64,000 nucleotides of DNA from an uncultured Carboxylicivirga sp. GTDB taxonomy: Bacteria; Bacteroidota; Bacteroidia; Bacteroidales; Marinilabiliaceae. Where the stretch lies: assembly GCA_947491945.1 (NCBI GenBank), contig CANLLN010000004.1, forward strand, positions 211,552 through 275,551. The letters run 5' to 3'. Of this stretch, positions 1-9,014 are shown piece by piece. Position 1 is the stretch's first letter, and the number at the start of each line of letters is the position of its first letter. Below the pieces are notes generated by a model. That model made no database searches. It saw nothing but the letters and a program-made list of their open reading frames with translations, and was not told the DNA's origin. The position numbers and the translations under genes were made by a program.

Positions 1-659
1 ATATACAAATCTTTAACTGCAATTTTTTCTGATGTAGCTAACTTATGGCCCGATATGTCGTTGGGAAATTGAGCGATGGAAAAGTGTTTAACACTCCCAA
101 AAAGGTAGGAGAAGTGGGCTCCCAGCGACAGGTTTTCTACAGGACTGATGGCTAAACCGGCATAGGCCTTTGTTGTGTTTCCCGTACCCATGTAGTTAGA
201 GCGCGAGTAATTACTCGAGGTTGGTGCGATGTCTGCCGATGAATTGTCATCGAAAAATTCATATCCCACTATTGACTCCGGTTTTATACCGATAGACATA
301 AATCCCCATTTAGCCAACGGAAATCCTATGGCAAAATACGAAAAGTTAATGTCGGAGAAGCGGGCACTCATCTCATCGGATTGTATTTTTTGGTCGAATC
401 CGGTCAAGCCCCCTTCGAAAAAGAAGGATAGGGAATCCATACTGAAATAGGAGGCGGGGTTGATGCTGTTAAGGTTATAGGGGCTGTTAAGGGCAATGCC
501 TGTGTGTCCCATAGCATCGTTACGGCCAAAGCCGGATTCCTGCCAATCACCCAGATCGTATCGGGAATATGGTGAATAAGTTCTTTTTTGAGCGGAGGCG
601 GCAGTTGATAGACATGCTGCCAGTAAGAAAATTACTACAACTTTATATATATTGTGCAT
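1..659 (-). CDS. Outer-membrane beta-barrel protein, FadL/PorV-like (C-terminus beyond window)
   Basis: An open frame runs from an ATG at 659 to the left edge (about 219 residues seen). It starts with a clear signal peptide (MHNIYKVVVIFLLAACLSTA, cleavage probably near AASAQ), followed by an RNDAMGHTGIALNS stretch and a later NPASYFSMDSLSF stretch. This glycine-rich opening with an 'NPA' motif is usual in Bacteroidota outer-membrane transport proteins of the FadL/OMPP1 and PorV type. The start lies 17 bp inside the end of coaX, so the two genes are probably co-transcribed. In other Bacteroidota an outer-membrane protein often follows coaX; that is from memory. The substrate cannot be told because most of the barrel is outside the window. 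Confidence 0.75.
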   Translation of the reverse strand, partial: MHNIYKVVVIFLLAACLSTAASAQKRTYSPYSRYDLGDWQESGFGRNDAMGHTGIALNSPYNLNSINPASYFSMDSLSFFFEGGLTGFDQKIQSDEMSARFSDINFSYFAIGFPLAKWGFMSIGIKPESIVGYEFFDDNSSADIAPTSSNYSRSNYMGTGNTTKAYAGLAISPVENLSLGAHFSYLFGSVKHFSIAQFPNDISGHKLATSEKIAVKDLY

Positions 660-1374
660 TGTATTCTAGAATTCTGTTAAGTCCAATAAGTACTAAATTA
701 GGGTTTACAAAGATGGGATTTTTTAATTTCCTTGCAAAAAATTCTGCATCCCCGCCTGTTATTATTGTTTTTAAGTCATCATATTGCTCTGTTAGTGTCG
801 CTATCAGCCCATCCATTTCAAAGGTAATACCGTTTTGAACACCCGCCTGTATAGCCTCATTGGTAGCGCTACCAATCAGAGGTGTTACCTCGTTACTACT
901 TAAGTGGGGTAAGCGACTTGTGAACTGGTTGAGGGCCTTAAAACGCATGGCCATACCCGGTGATATATTGCCACCTAAAAAAATATTGTTACTTACCAGC
1001 TCGTAGGTAATGGCCGTACCGGCATCTATCACCAAAAGGTTGGTATCGGGGTATAGGGCAAGTGCACCTGCTACTGCTGCCAGTCTATCCTTACCCATGC
1101 TTTCTTTCGTTTTGTAATGCCATTCAAAGGGCAGGGGTGTTGTATTATTCAGCACCAAAATGGAACCGCTCAAAGCTGATAGTTGGTTCAGCAATGTGGT
1201 GTGTTCTTCTTCAACCACCGATGAAACAATGATGTGTCTGATAGTGAAGTGACTGGCTAGTTGACTGATAGATTGTTTGTCAAGAAAATCTGAATGGTCG
1301 GAGTAGATAAGTTTGCCTTGGTCAAAAACTCCTGTCTTCGTCTGCGTATTTCCCCTGTCAATAACTAAATTCAC
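643..1374 (-). CDS. coaX: Type III pantothenate kinase
   Basis: Phosphorylates pantothenate, the first step of coenzyme A synthesis, in the cytoplasm. The 243-residue protein opens with MNLVIDRGNTQTK, the phosphate-binding DxGNT motif of the ASKHA fold (usual ID-x-GNT), and has DAGTAITYEL and GGNISPGMAMRFKAL, both standard for CoaX. I place the start at a GTG (1374), because a longer in-frame TTG start at 1425 sits inside a -7 promoter element (1423-1430) and the GTG gives the family's normal N-terminus. It overlaps the following outer-membrane protein gene by 17 bp. Length agrees with the family (about 240-260 residues). Confidence 0.93.
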   Translation of the reverse strand: MNLVIDRGNTQTKTGVFDQGKLIYSDHSDFLDKQSISQLASHFTIRHIIVSSVVEEEHTTLLNQLSALSGSILVLNNTTPLPFEWHYKTKESMGKDRLAAVAGALALYPDTNLLVIDAGTAITYELVSNNIFLGGNISPGMAMRFKALNQFTSRLPHLSSNEVTPLIGSATNEAIQAGVQNGITFEMDGLIATLTEQYDDLKTIITGGDAEFFARKLKNPIFVNPNLVLIGLNRILEYNAQYI

Positions 1375-1422
1375 GATATTAAGTGTTGTAAACCCCGGTA
1401 CTTGATTAATTGAAATCAGCTG

Positions 1423-1430
1423 CAAAGATA
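1423..1430 (-). promoter_or_regulatory. -7 promoter element for coaX
   Basis: TATCTTTG on the minus strand matches the Bacteroidota consensus TAnnTTTG. It would start transcription near 1419, about 45 nt ahead of the GTG start of coaX. No convincing -33 element was found. Confidence 0.55.
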
Positions 1431-1471
1431 AAAAAACTGAAGTGGCATATAGCTAATACCAAACTGTTTTT

Positions 1472-2518
1472 ATGCGAAAAGTTCTTGTTGTTGAAGATGA
1501 TAAGTTTATTTCAGCGATTATTAGCATGTTCTTGCGTGATTTGGGGCATGAGCTAATCGGGAAATGTGATAATGGCGATGATGCTGTTGATCTGTGCCAT
1601 CGTCTTCGTCCCGATGTGGTGCTGATGGACATTCATCTGGAGGGAGAGATGGATGGTATTCAAACGGCTGAGCAGTTGCGGCGTGAACTTGAGATACCCG
1701 TTATTTATGTATCTTCTGACACAAGCAGTGAGGTGATTAAGCGGGCCATAGTATCCAATTCGTATGCCTATCTGGTGAAGCCGGTGAATAAAAAAGAGCT
1801 GGGCATTGCCATTGACCTTGCTTACTATAAGCACCGTGTTGATCAGGAGCAGAAGGAGCGAGAACGGGGTTACCGTCAGTTTATCAGCGAGGCATCGCTG
1901 CCGTTGATGATTCTGCACGAAGGTCGCATACAATATCTTAATAATCTGGCGCTTGATCTGTTTAAGACGCATTACATGGAGGATGTATTGATGATGCCCT
2001 ATCTCGATTTTGTCCATACTGCTTATAAGGAAGAGGTAGAATCAGTATTGCAGGCTTTTCACGAAAATGGCAGTGGTTTTAGCAGTAAGTCCATTGCCAT
2101 GCATGATGTGCATGGACAGTCATTTTATGCACAGGTGTCGGGTTCGTCCATTATTTTCAATAAAAAGAAATCTCTGCAGGTTACACTTGTGGATAACACT
2201 GCGGCCATTTATGCGCGCAAACGTAATGATTGCTTGTTGGGCTATATGTCGCGCATTGCCCATCCTTATTTTATTACCGACGCAAGTGGTCTGATAAAGG
2301 CTGTTGCGCCACATCCGTTATTCGAGGGCCTGGCACTCGAAGGGCAGCGGCTTCAGCAGTTGAGGGAGTTGTTCGAATCCATCGGTACCAATGTTATTTT
2401 CAAGAACGGGCTTGGGCAAACTGTTTTTGCACAGCATGTTATTCATGATGCCGCTGGCAGGGTTTACGAAATTATGTTTATGCCTCAGGTAGGTGAAAAC
2501 AGCGAAACCATTGGATAA
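1472..2518 (+). CDS. Response regulator with REC and two PAS-like domains, no output domain
   Basis: The first ~120 residues form a CheY-like receiver: acidic pair D9-D10, phospho-acceptor D53 (VVLMDIHL) and K103 (YAYLVKPV). A short charged linker (DQEQKERERGYRQF) leads to a PAS-like domain at about 135-245 (SLPLMILHEGRIQYLNNLALDLF) and a second weaker PAS-like segment at about 250-345. No DNA-binding, GGDEF, EAL, HD-GYP or kinase domain is present, so its output must be by protein contact. No partner histidine kinase is adjacent. Convergent with mfd, 18 bp apart. The receiver call is firm; the PAS domains are called from pattern alone. Confidence 0.85.
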   Translation: MRKVLVVEDDKFISAIISMFLRDLGHELIGKCDNGDDAVDLCHRLRPDVVLMDIHLEGEMDGIQTAEQLRRELEIPVIYVSSDTSSEVIKRAIVSNSYAYLVKPVNKKELGIAIDLAYYKHRVDQEQKERERGYRQFISEASLPLMILHEGRIQYLNNLALDLFKTHYMEDVLMMPYLDFVHTAYKEEVESVLQAFHENGSGFSSKSIAMHDVHGQSFYAQVSGSSIIFNKKKSLQVTLVDNTAAIYARKRNDCLLGYMSRIAHPYFITDASGLIKAVAPHPLFEGLALEGQRLQQLRELFESIGTNVIFKNGLGQTVFAQHVIHDAAGRVYEIMFMPQVGENSETIG

Positions 2519-2536
2519 CATGCCTTGGGCAGTTCT

Positions 2537-5500
2537 TTACTTTGCTTCTTCAGTGATACTTGTGTACATTTCTGTTACCATGTTTTTAACCTCCTTAATA
2601 GATGCGATATCACGTACCATCAGATATAATTTTTCCTTGCCCTCTTTCATGCGTGCTTTTTTGCTGTTATGCTGTATCCACATGAGTATGCCGCTAAATA
2701 TCGATGATTGGTAGTAAGGCGACTCTTGATTGGAAACGAAGTAGAAATACAGTAGTTTGTTTTTGAAGATGATTTTTTCGATGCCCAGATGTTTAGCCAT
2801 GCGGCGTATGCGAACAAGCTCGAAGAGGCGTTGTCCGGCGTCGGGGATGGGGCCAAAGCGGTCGATCAGGTTGTTTTCGAAGCGAAGCAGCTCGTCTTCT
2901 TCCTCCATATTGTCCAGTTCGCGATACAGGTGCATGCGTTCCGCCACATTCTCAATGTAGCTATCGGGCAGGCGTAGTTCTGTATCGGTCTCAATCAGGC
3001 AGTCGCTGACAAACACCTTGGGGGTATCATTCTTTTCGTCATCGGCAAAAGTATCCTTGTACTCTGTCTCGCGCAGCTCGAGGAGCGCTTCATTAAGGAT
3101 ACGCTGATAAGTTTCGTAGCCAATATCGGAAATGAAACCGCTTTGTTCGCCACCCAGCACGTCGCCGGCACCTCGTATATCCAAATCTTGCATGGCAATG
3201 TTAAAGCCACTGCCCAGATCCGAAAATTCTTCCACAATCTTGAGGCGTCGTCTCGCTTCTTGGGTGAGTGTCGATAATGGCGGTGCCATCAGGTAACAAA
3301 AGGCTTTTTTGTTGGAGCGCCCAACGCGTCCGCGCAGCTGGTGTAGTTCGCTCAAGCCAAAGTTATGCGCATTGTTGATAATAATGGTGTTGGCATTGGG
3401 TATGTCAAGACCCGATTCGATGATGGTGGTGGCAATCAGCACGTCGTACTCGCCTTCAATAAAGTCCAGCATAATCTTTTCCAGCTTGGGGCCTTCCATC
3501 TGCCCGTGCGCCACAATGGTTTTTATTTCGGGCAGGATGCGGTTAACCATGGCTTCAACCTCCAGTATGTTTTGCACACGGTTGTTAATAAAGAAAACCT
3601 GGCCGCCGCGTTCTACTTCATAAAGAATAGCCTCTTTAATGATTTCCTCATTCATGGCGTGCAGCTCGGTAATAATGGGGTGACGGTTGGGAGGTGCCGT
3701 ATTTAAAATCGACAGGTCGCGTGCTCCCATCAGTGAGAATTGCAGGGTGCGCGGTATAGGCGTAGCGGTCAGCGTGAGGGTATCAACATTTACCTTTAGC
3801 TGTTTCAGTTTCTCCTTGATGGCCACCCCAAAGCGCTGCTCCTCATCAATAATTAATAGCCCCAGGTTTTTAAACTCCACATCTTTCCCCGTAAGGCGGT
3901 GGGTGCCAATAAGAATATCCACCTGTCCTTCTTTCGTTTTTTTAAGTGCTTCTTTAATACTCTTCGGTTTACGCAGGCGACTGACGTATTCAACATTGGC
4001 AGGAAAGTCCTTAAGGCGCTCACGGAAGGTTTGGTAATGTTGGAGCGCCAATATGGTGGTGGGTACCAATACGGCCACCTGCTTGTTGTCGGCAATGGCC
4101 TTAAAGGCAGCGCGTATGGCAATTTCTGTCTTTCCAAAGCCCACATCGCCGCATACCAGGCGATCCATAGGGGTGGCTTTTTCCATGTCTTCCTTGACGG
4201 CCACGGTGGCTTTGGTCTGATCCGGAGTGTCCTCAAAAAAGAAAGAAGCTTCCAGTTCGGTTTGCAGGTAGGTATCGGGTGAAAAGGTAAAGCCGGGCTC
4301 CGCCTTGCGTTTGGCATACAGGGCGATGAGTTCGCGGGCAATGTCTTTTACTTTTTTCTTGGTTTTATCTTTTAGTTTTTGCCAGGCGGCCGTGCCCAGT
4401 TTGTTGATTTTGGGCGGGGTGCCCTCTTTGCCCTTAAATTTGCTGATGCGGTGTAGTGAATGAATATTCACCAGCAGTACATCGTTGTCGCGGTAGACCA
4501 GGCGGATGGCTTCCTGTGGCTTGTCATTCACCGTTTGGGTTACCAGGCCACCAAAACGTCCTACGCCGTGGTCGATGTGCACCACATAGTCGCCGGGATT
4601 AAGGCGGCTTAATTCTTTCAGGGAGATGGCTTGCTGTGCTGCTTTGGCTTTTTCGGTGCGCAGCGAGAATTTATGGTAGCGCTCAAATATCTGGTGGTCG
4701 GTATAAAAGCAGCGTTTGTTGTCGTGGTCGATAAAGCCCTCGTGCAGGCTGTGATTGATTTCGCCATACTGCAGCCTGATGCCCCGATCGTGGAAGATGG
4801 CTTTCAGGCGCTCAAACTGACGGGGGTTATCCGACAGGATGAAGCACTCGTACTCTTCGGCTTGTTTTTCTTTCAGATTGGCCTCCAGTATCTCGAAGTT
4901 TTTGTGAAAGACGGGTTGTGGTGCGGTGTTGAAGCTGATCGTTTGGGTGCTTTTGTCCGCGGTGCTGAGGCTGATCAGGGGATGGTTGAGACATCCCTTG
5001 TAGAAATCTTCAAATGAGCATAGTGCCTGCGGACTCAGAAAGCTGTATTGCGTGTCTTCATCATCCTCTTCAGGTATTTCAAAAGTATGGCTTTTGATTT
5101 TGTCGATGATGGCAGCCATGCGCTCACTGATAAAGTCGAGGCTTTCGATCCAAACATGTGCATTGGCAGGTAGATAGTCTGACAGGGGTGTTAGTGTTTC
5201 GTTATTTTGGTTTTCGGTGAGGTTGGGCACAATGGTGACCTGGTTCAGCTGCTCTTTCGACAGCTGGTTTTCCAGGTTGAATTTGCGGATACTGTCCACT
5301 TCATCGCCAAAAAAATCGATGCGATAGGGGTCTTCATCTGAGAAAGAATAAACATCGACAATACTACCACGCACCGCATATTGTCCGGGTTCAAACACAA
5401 AATCCACACGCTCAAAATGATATTCGCTAAGTACATCGGTGATAAAGGAGATGTCAAGCTGATCGCCCTTGTTTACAAGCAGGCGGTTTTCGTCGAGCGA

Positions 5501-5902
5501 CGCAGCTGAGATTACTTTCTCCACCAGTGCTTCAGGGTAGGTGATGACAAAAAGCTGGCTGGCCGGACTGTGTAGCTGGCTCAGTGCTTCAGTTCGCAGC
5601 AATACGTTTTGAGGGTCTTTCTGACCGTACTCGGGCGATCGTTTGTAAGACGATGGCAAGAAGCATACAGCCCTGGGATTCAGTAGCTGGGCGATGTCGT
5701 TATACAGATAGGCGGCTTCCTCACGATCGTTAAGTACCACCAGATGGGGTCCCTCGTTAGCCAGGGTCGCCATGATTACGGCTTTATAGCTGCCACTTAT
5801 CCCTTTAAGGGTGATTCTGCTATTTGCTTGCTTGATGGCTTGTTTAAGCTGATCAATGCGTTCATCGTTGGTATATAAGTCGCGTATCTGATTAATCTCC
5901 AC
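2537..5902 (-). CDS. mfd: Transcription-repair coupling factor
   Basis: ATP-driven translocase that removes RNA polymerase stalled at DNA lesions and recruits UvrA. At 1121 residues it has the full domain order: UvrB-like N-terminal module (about 1-400), the CarD-like RNA-polymerase interaction domain near residue 437 (LNPGDYVVHIDHGVGRFGG), the helicase core with Walker A near 585 (GDVGFGKTE), DEEQ box near 684 (IIDEEQRFG), the IPRTL motif near 717, motif VI (QLRGRVGRS), and a C-terminal TRCF domain. Start is GTG at 5902, about 14 nt after the predicted transcription start. Complete, with no sign of damage. Confidence 0.98.
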   Translation of the reverse strand: MEINQIRDLYTNDERIDQLKQAIKQANSRITLKGISGSYKAVIMATLANEGPHLVVLNDREEAAYLYNDIAQLLNPRAVCFLPSSYKRSPEYGQKDPQNVLLRTEALSQLHSPASQLFVITYPEALVEKVISAASLDENRLLVNKGDQLDISFITDVLSEYHFERVDFVFEPGQYAVRGSIVDVYSFSDEDPYRIDFFGDEVDSIRKFNLENQLSKEQLNQVTIVPNLTENQNNETLTPLSDYLPANAHVWIESLDFISERMAAIIDKIKSHTFEIPEEDDEDTQYSFLSPQALCSFEDFYKGCLNHPLISLSTADKSTQTISFNTAPQPVFHKNFEILEANLKEKQAEEYECFILSDNPRQFERLKAIFHDRGIRLQYGEINHSLHEGFIDHDNKRCFYTDHQIFERYHKFSLRTEKAKAAQQAISLKELSRLNPGDYVVHIDHGVGRFGGLVTQTVNDKPQEAIRLVYRDNDVLLVNIHSLHRISKFKGKEGTPPKINKLGTAAWQKLKDKTKKKVKDIARELIALYAKRKAEPGFTFSPDTYLQTELEASFFFEDTPDQTKATVAVKEDMEKATPMDRLVCGDVGFGKTEIAIRAAFKAIADNKQVAVLVPTTILALQHYQTFRERLKDFPANVEYVSRLRKPKSIKEALKKTKEGQVDILIGTHRLTGKDVEFKNLGLLIIDEEQRFGVAIKEKLKQLKVNVDTLTLTATPIPRTLQFSLMGARDLSILNTAPPNRHPIITELHAMNEEIIKEAILYEVERGGQVFFINNRVQNILEVEAMVNRILPEIKTIVAHGQMEGPKLEKIMLDFIEGEYDVLIATTIIESGLDIPNANTIIINNAHNFGLSELHQLRGRVGRSNKKAFCYLMAPPLSTLTQEARRRLKIVEEFSDLGSGFNIAMQDLDIRGAGDVLGGEQSGFISDIGYETYQRILNEALLELRETEYKDTFADDEKNDTPKVFVSDCLIETDTELRLPDSYIENVAERMHLYRELDNMEEEDELLRFENNLIDRFGPIPDAGQRLFELVRIRRMAKHLGIEKIIFKNKLLYFYFVSNQESPYYQSSIFSGILMWIQHNSKKARMKEGKEKLYLMVRDIASIKEVKNMVTEMYTSITEEAK

Positions 5903-5919
5903 GGGTTGCTATTTTTTTG

Positions 5920-5927
5920 CAAAAGTA
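5920..5927 (-). promoter_or_regulatory. -7 promoter element for mfd
   Basis: TACTTTTG on the minus strand fits TAnnTTTG. It lies 18 bp from the GTG start of mfd, implying a very short leader. Confidence 0.6.
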
Positions 5928-5972
5928 ATTGAAAAATACGAGGCTTAAAAAACGACCAGAAGACATAAAGTA

Positions 5973-6010
5973 AACAAGCCTCTAAAGTGAGATGGCTTTA
6001 GAGGCTTGTT
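5973..6010 (-). terminator. Terminator after fbp
   Basis: Perfect 15-bp inverted repeat (arms 5973-5987 and 5996-6010, 8-nt loop), followed on the minus strand by TTTACTTTATG. It starts 26 bp after the fbp stop and separates fbp from mfd. Confidence 0.85.
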
Positions 6011-6035
6011 CATGGGGTTATTTAATGTTTGAGTG

Positions 6036-7061
6036 CTAACTGTCTTTGCCGTACTTTTTAAGGAAATTTTCAATCTTGCCCACCATGTTTTTTGAACCTG
6101 TATAAAAGGGTGTGCGCTGATGCAGTGATGAGGGCTTTATCTCCATGATGCGCTGATCGCCATTGGTGGCCATGCCGCCGGCCTGCTCCGCCAAAAAGGC
6201 GATGGGATTGCACTCGTATAAGAGACGCAGCTTTCCCGCGGGGGCGTTCTCAAATTCGGGATAGATAAAGATGCCGCCCTTTAGCAGGTTGCGATGAAAG
6301 TCGGATACCAGCGACCCGATGTAGCGTGAGGAGTAGGGGCGGTGGGTTTCTTTATCGCGCTCCTGACAATATTTAATGTATTTCTTAACGCCTTTGGGAA
6401 ATTTCTTATAGTTGCCCTCGTTGATGGAGTAGATGGTGCCGTCTTCCGGAGTGTTGATCATTTGGTGCGAGAGGCAGAACTCGCCAATGGAAGGATCCAG
6501 CGTAAAGCCGTTGACGCCGTTGCCCGTGGTATATACCAGCATGGTAGAACTGCCGTAAAGAATATAACCGGCGGCCACCTGCTCTGTTCCTTTTTGCAGA
6601 AAGTCATCCATAGTGGCACGTGATCCTTCCGGAGTCTTACGTTTATAGATGGAAAAGATGGTGCCAATGGATACATTCACGTCAATATTCGACGAGCCAT
6701 CAAGTGGGTCCATCATAAACACATACTTGGCATTTTGAGCAATTTCATCATCAAAAAATATAAAGCTCTCGTTCTCTTCCGAGGCAATGGCGCATATTTC
6801 GCCGCAGCTATGCATGGCATCAATAAAATACTCATTGGCAATAACGTCCAGCTTCTTCTGATCTTCGCCTTGTACATTGGTGTTGTTGGCCTCACCAAGT
6901 ATGTCAACCAGGCCGGCTTTATTCACTTCGCGGTTAACGATGCGTGCCGCTGTGCCCAGGTGATGCAGCATATGCGAAAAACCGCCATCGGCCTTGTAGT
7001 CCAGTTCCATCTGGCTTTTCAGGATAAATTCATTTAGGGTAGTAACCTCAAATTTAGTCAT
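6036..7061 (-). CDS. fbp: Fructose-1,6-bisphosphatase, class I
   Basis: Hydrolyses fructose 1,6-bisphosphate to fructose 6-phosphate in gluconeogenesis. The metal-binding signature [16 protein letters not shown] sits near residues 115-130, and the C-terminal [32 protein letters not shown] region is the substrate-binding block of class I enzymes. I use the ATG at 7061 (341 residues, [13 protein letters not shown]), the normal N-terminus, rather than an ATG 57 bp upstream that adds an unconserved tail. Monocistronic: a strong terminator follows, and lysC is divergent. Regulation by AMP is known for some class I enzymes but cannot be read here. Confidence 0.96.
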   Translation of the reverse strand: MTKFEVTTLNEFILKSQMELDYKADGGFSHMLHHLGTAARIVNREVNKAGLVDILGEANNTNVQGEDQKKLDVIANEYFIDAMHSCGEICAIASEENESFIFFDDEIAQNAKYVFMMDPLDGSSNIDVNVSIGTIFSIYKRKTPEGSRATMDDFLQKGTEQVAAGYILYGSSTMLVYTTGNGVNGFTLDPSIGEFCLSHQMINTPEDGTIYSINEGNYKKFPKGVKKYIKYCQERDKETHRPYSSRYIGSLVSDFHRNLLKGGIFIYPEFENAPAGKLRLLYECNPIAFLAEQAGGMATNGDQRIMEIKPSSLHQRTPFYTGSKNMVGKIENFLKKYGKDS

Positions 7062-7224
7062 GGATAATGGGATTTGATTATATTTTGAAAGATACGCTAA
7101 AGCTTTGATTGATAACAATGATAAGGCTCAAGTGTTGTGATGTGAAAGGAAATGCTTATAAATTGAAAGTATATTTTTCTTCAAAGTGGTTTTGCGAAAC
7201 AAAGTGAAGATGTAAATTTAGGGC

Positions 7225-8484
7225 ATGAGAGTATTTAAGTTTGGTGGGGCATCGGTTAAAGATGCTCAGGGAGTTAGGAATCTGGCGCATATTGTGCAGA
7301 CTTATAATAAACGCCTGGTTGTGGTGGTATCGGCCATGGGTAAAACAACCAATGCCATGGAAGATGTTGTGGCGGCCTATATGAAGGGCGATAGAATGCT
7401 GCTTGATGATCGATTGGCAATGGTGAAAAGTTATCATGAACAGATTATTGAGGATTTGTTTGGCCCGGACAATGATTGTATTGCCGCTTTATTACAACAG
7501 CTGGCGGATAAGCTGGCGACTGAACCCTCTCTGGATTATGATTTTGAATATGATCAGATTGTACCCTACGGTGAATTGATGAGTACAACCATTATTAGTC
7601 ATTATCTTGCCAGTATTGGACTTGAAAATGTTTGGCTTGATGTGCGTAAACTCATTCGTACCGATGAAGTGTATCGCAGTGCCAATGTGGACTGGCCGCT
7701 GAGTACAGCGTTATTAAATGAAGCTGTTGAACAGGATCAACATCGCCTATTTGTAACACAGGGTTTTATTGGTTCAACCAAAACCAACCTGATGACTACC
7801 CTGGGGCGTGAAGGATCGGATTATACGGGGGCTATTATTGCCCATGCCCTGACGGCCGATCGTTTGGTGATATGGAAAGATGTGCCGGGAGTACTCAACG
7901 CTGATCCTCGCTGGTATCCGCATGCTCAAAAGATTGATGAGCTCTCGTACTGGGAGGCCATTGAGCTAAGCTATTACGGCGCGCAGGTGATCCATCCCAA
8001 AACACTCAAACCTCTGCAAAACAAGCAAATACCTTTGTATGTAAAGTCCTTTGTAAATCCGGAAGAATCCGGCACGATCATCCAGAGCAGTGAGCAGCCC
8101 GGTGATTTACAGCCCATCTTTGTCTTGAAAGCCAATCAGGTACTCATTTCCATGTCACCCAAAGATTTCTCATTTATTATGGAGGAGAGTCTCAGTGATA
8201 TATTTCAGGTGTTCTCGAAGCATCGGGTGCGCCTTAATATGATGCAGACCTCCGCCTTGAACTTTTCGGTGTGTGTAGATGACTCACCACGTGTACAGCA
8301 GGCTATTGATGCCTTACAGACTCATTTTGATGTGCGCTATAACGAGGATATGGAGCTGGTGACTATTCGCCACTATAGTGATGCAGCCATTGAGGTGATC
8401 TTAAAAGACAAAGAGTTAGTGGATTCGCAGGTGAGCCGTAAAACAGCGCGCTATGTTTTGAAGGGCTCACCCTGGAATTTTTAA
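7225..8484 (+). CDS. lysC: Aspartate kinase (monofunctional)
   Basis: Phosphorylates L-aspartate, the committed step toward lysine, diaminopimelate, threonine and methionine. The 419-residue protein opens with MRVFKFGGASV, the nucleotide-binding KFGG motif, and has TTLGREGSDYTGAIIAHAL and WKDVPGVLNADPR, typical aspartokinase substrate and ATP contacts. The region after about residue 290 forms two ACT domains (VLISMSPKDFSFI...; LVTIRHY...), the usual site of end-product feedback. There is no fused homoserine dehydrogenase. A weak TAAATTTA box lies 5 bp upstream of the ATG. Its stop codon overlaps the stop of the convergent gene within TTAA at 8481-8484. Confidence 0.95.
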   Translation: MRVFKFGGASVKDAQGVRNLAHIVQTYNKRLVVVVSAMGKTTNAMEDVVAAYMKGDRMLLDDRLAMVKSYHEQIIEDLFGPDNDCIAALLQQLADKLATEPSLDYDFEYDQIVPYGELMSTTIISHYLASIGLENVWLDVRKLIRTDEVYRSANVDWPLSTALLNEAVEQDQHRLFVTQGFIGSTKTNLMTTLGREGSDYTGAIIAHALTADRLVIWKDVPGVLNADPRWYPHAQKIDELSYWEAIELSYYGAQVIHPKTLKPLQNKQIPLYVKSFVNPEESGTIIQSSEQPGDLQPIFVLKANQVLISMSPKDFSFIMEESLSDIFQVFSKHRVRLNMMQTSALNFSVCVDDSPRVQQAIDALQTHFDVRYNEDMELVTIRHYSDAAIEVILKDKELVDSQVSRKTARYVLKGSPWNF

Positions 8485-8990
8485 TGGGGCAGCTTCACAT
8501 AGAAAGCCGCTTTGTAGCCTCTTAGCTCACCCTCTTCGGTGAATATCTCGTAGGCCAGTAGTATGGCATGCACTTTTTTTGTCATGCGTAGGCTTTGCTC
8601 ATCGAAGCGCCAGGTTTCCCAAAATTGCAGTTTGGCTACCTTGTCGCGGGTAAATTCGGCCTGCTGCTCTATGTTTCTAACTTCAGTCAAAGTTAGTGGT
8701 TCGTGAGTATTGTAGCTGTAGGCTGTTGCTTTCTCGCTATACACAGCCTCAAAAAGCTGATCGGTGAATTTCTCTCTTTCCAGGCGACTTAGGCAATGCT
8801 CGGTCCAGCTATCATTGGGGTTGGCATTCTTTATTAGTACCGGATAAATAATGGTATCGGCAATGCTGGTGCCGGTGGTTTCGGCGATGCTCGACGTGCT
8901 ATTTGTAGGATTCTGACGGCAGGATGCCAGGGCTACAAAAAAGCACAGTGCCAGTGTGGCACTATGCTTCAGGTATTTTGTATTTATCAT
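8481..8990 (-). CDS. Lipoprotein with GldN/PorN-like C-terminal half
   Basis: 169 residues with a lipoprotein signal (LCFFVALASC, lipidated Cys24), a Ser/Thr-rich linker, then about 120 residues that read like the core of GldN/PorN: LFEAVYSEKATAYSY, LTLTEVRNIEQ, KLQFWETWRFDEQSLRM and GYKAAFYVKL. GldN is a type IX secretion and gliding subunit normally found in a gldK-L-M-N cluster and longer than this. Here no gldKLM genes are nearby, so this is a stand-alone relative or a different protein of the same fold. Function unknown. Tail-to-tail with lysC, sharing TTAA. Confidence 0.7.
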   Translation of the reverse strand: MINTKYLKHSATLALCFFVALASCRQNPTNSTSSIAETTGTSIADTIIYPVLIKNANPNDSWTEHCLSRLEREKFTDQLFEAVYSEKATAYSYNTHEPLTLTEVRNIEQQAEFTRDKVAKLQFWETWRFDEQSLRMTKKVHAILLAYEIFTEEGELRGYKAAFYVKLPH

Positions 8991-9014
8991 GAGTTATTAA
9001 TGTATTCAAGAGGT

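Noticed and set aside
569..838. 89-residue plus-strand frame over the left edge
   Set aside because: It is antisense to the signal-peptide start of the outer-membrane protein and to the end of coaX, and has no family features.
1375..1425. Longer coaX start (TTG at 1425)
   Set aside because: The TTG lies inside the TATCTTTG promoter element, and the extra residues precede the family's normal N-terminus MNLVID.
3853..4341. 162-residue minus-strand frame inside mfd
   Set aside because: Shifted frame of mfd with unnatural composition; mfd itself is intact.
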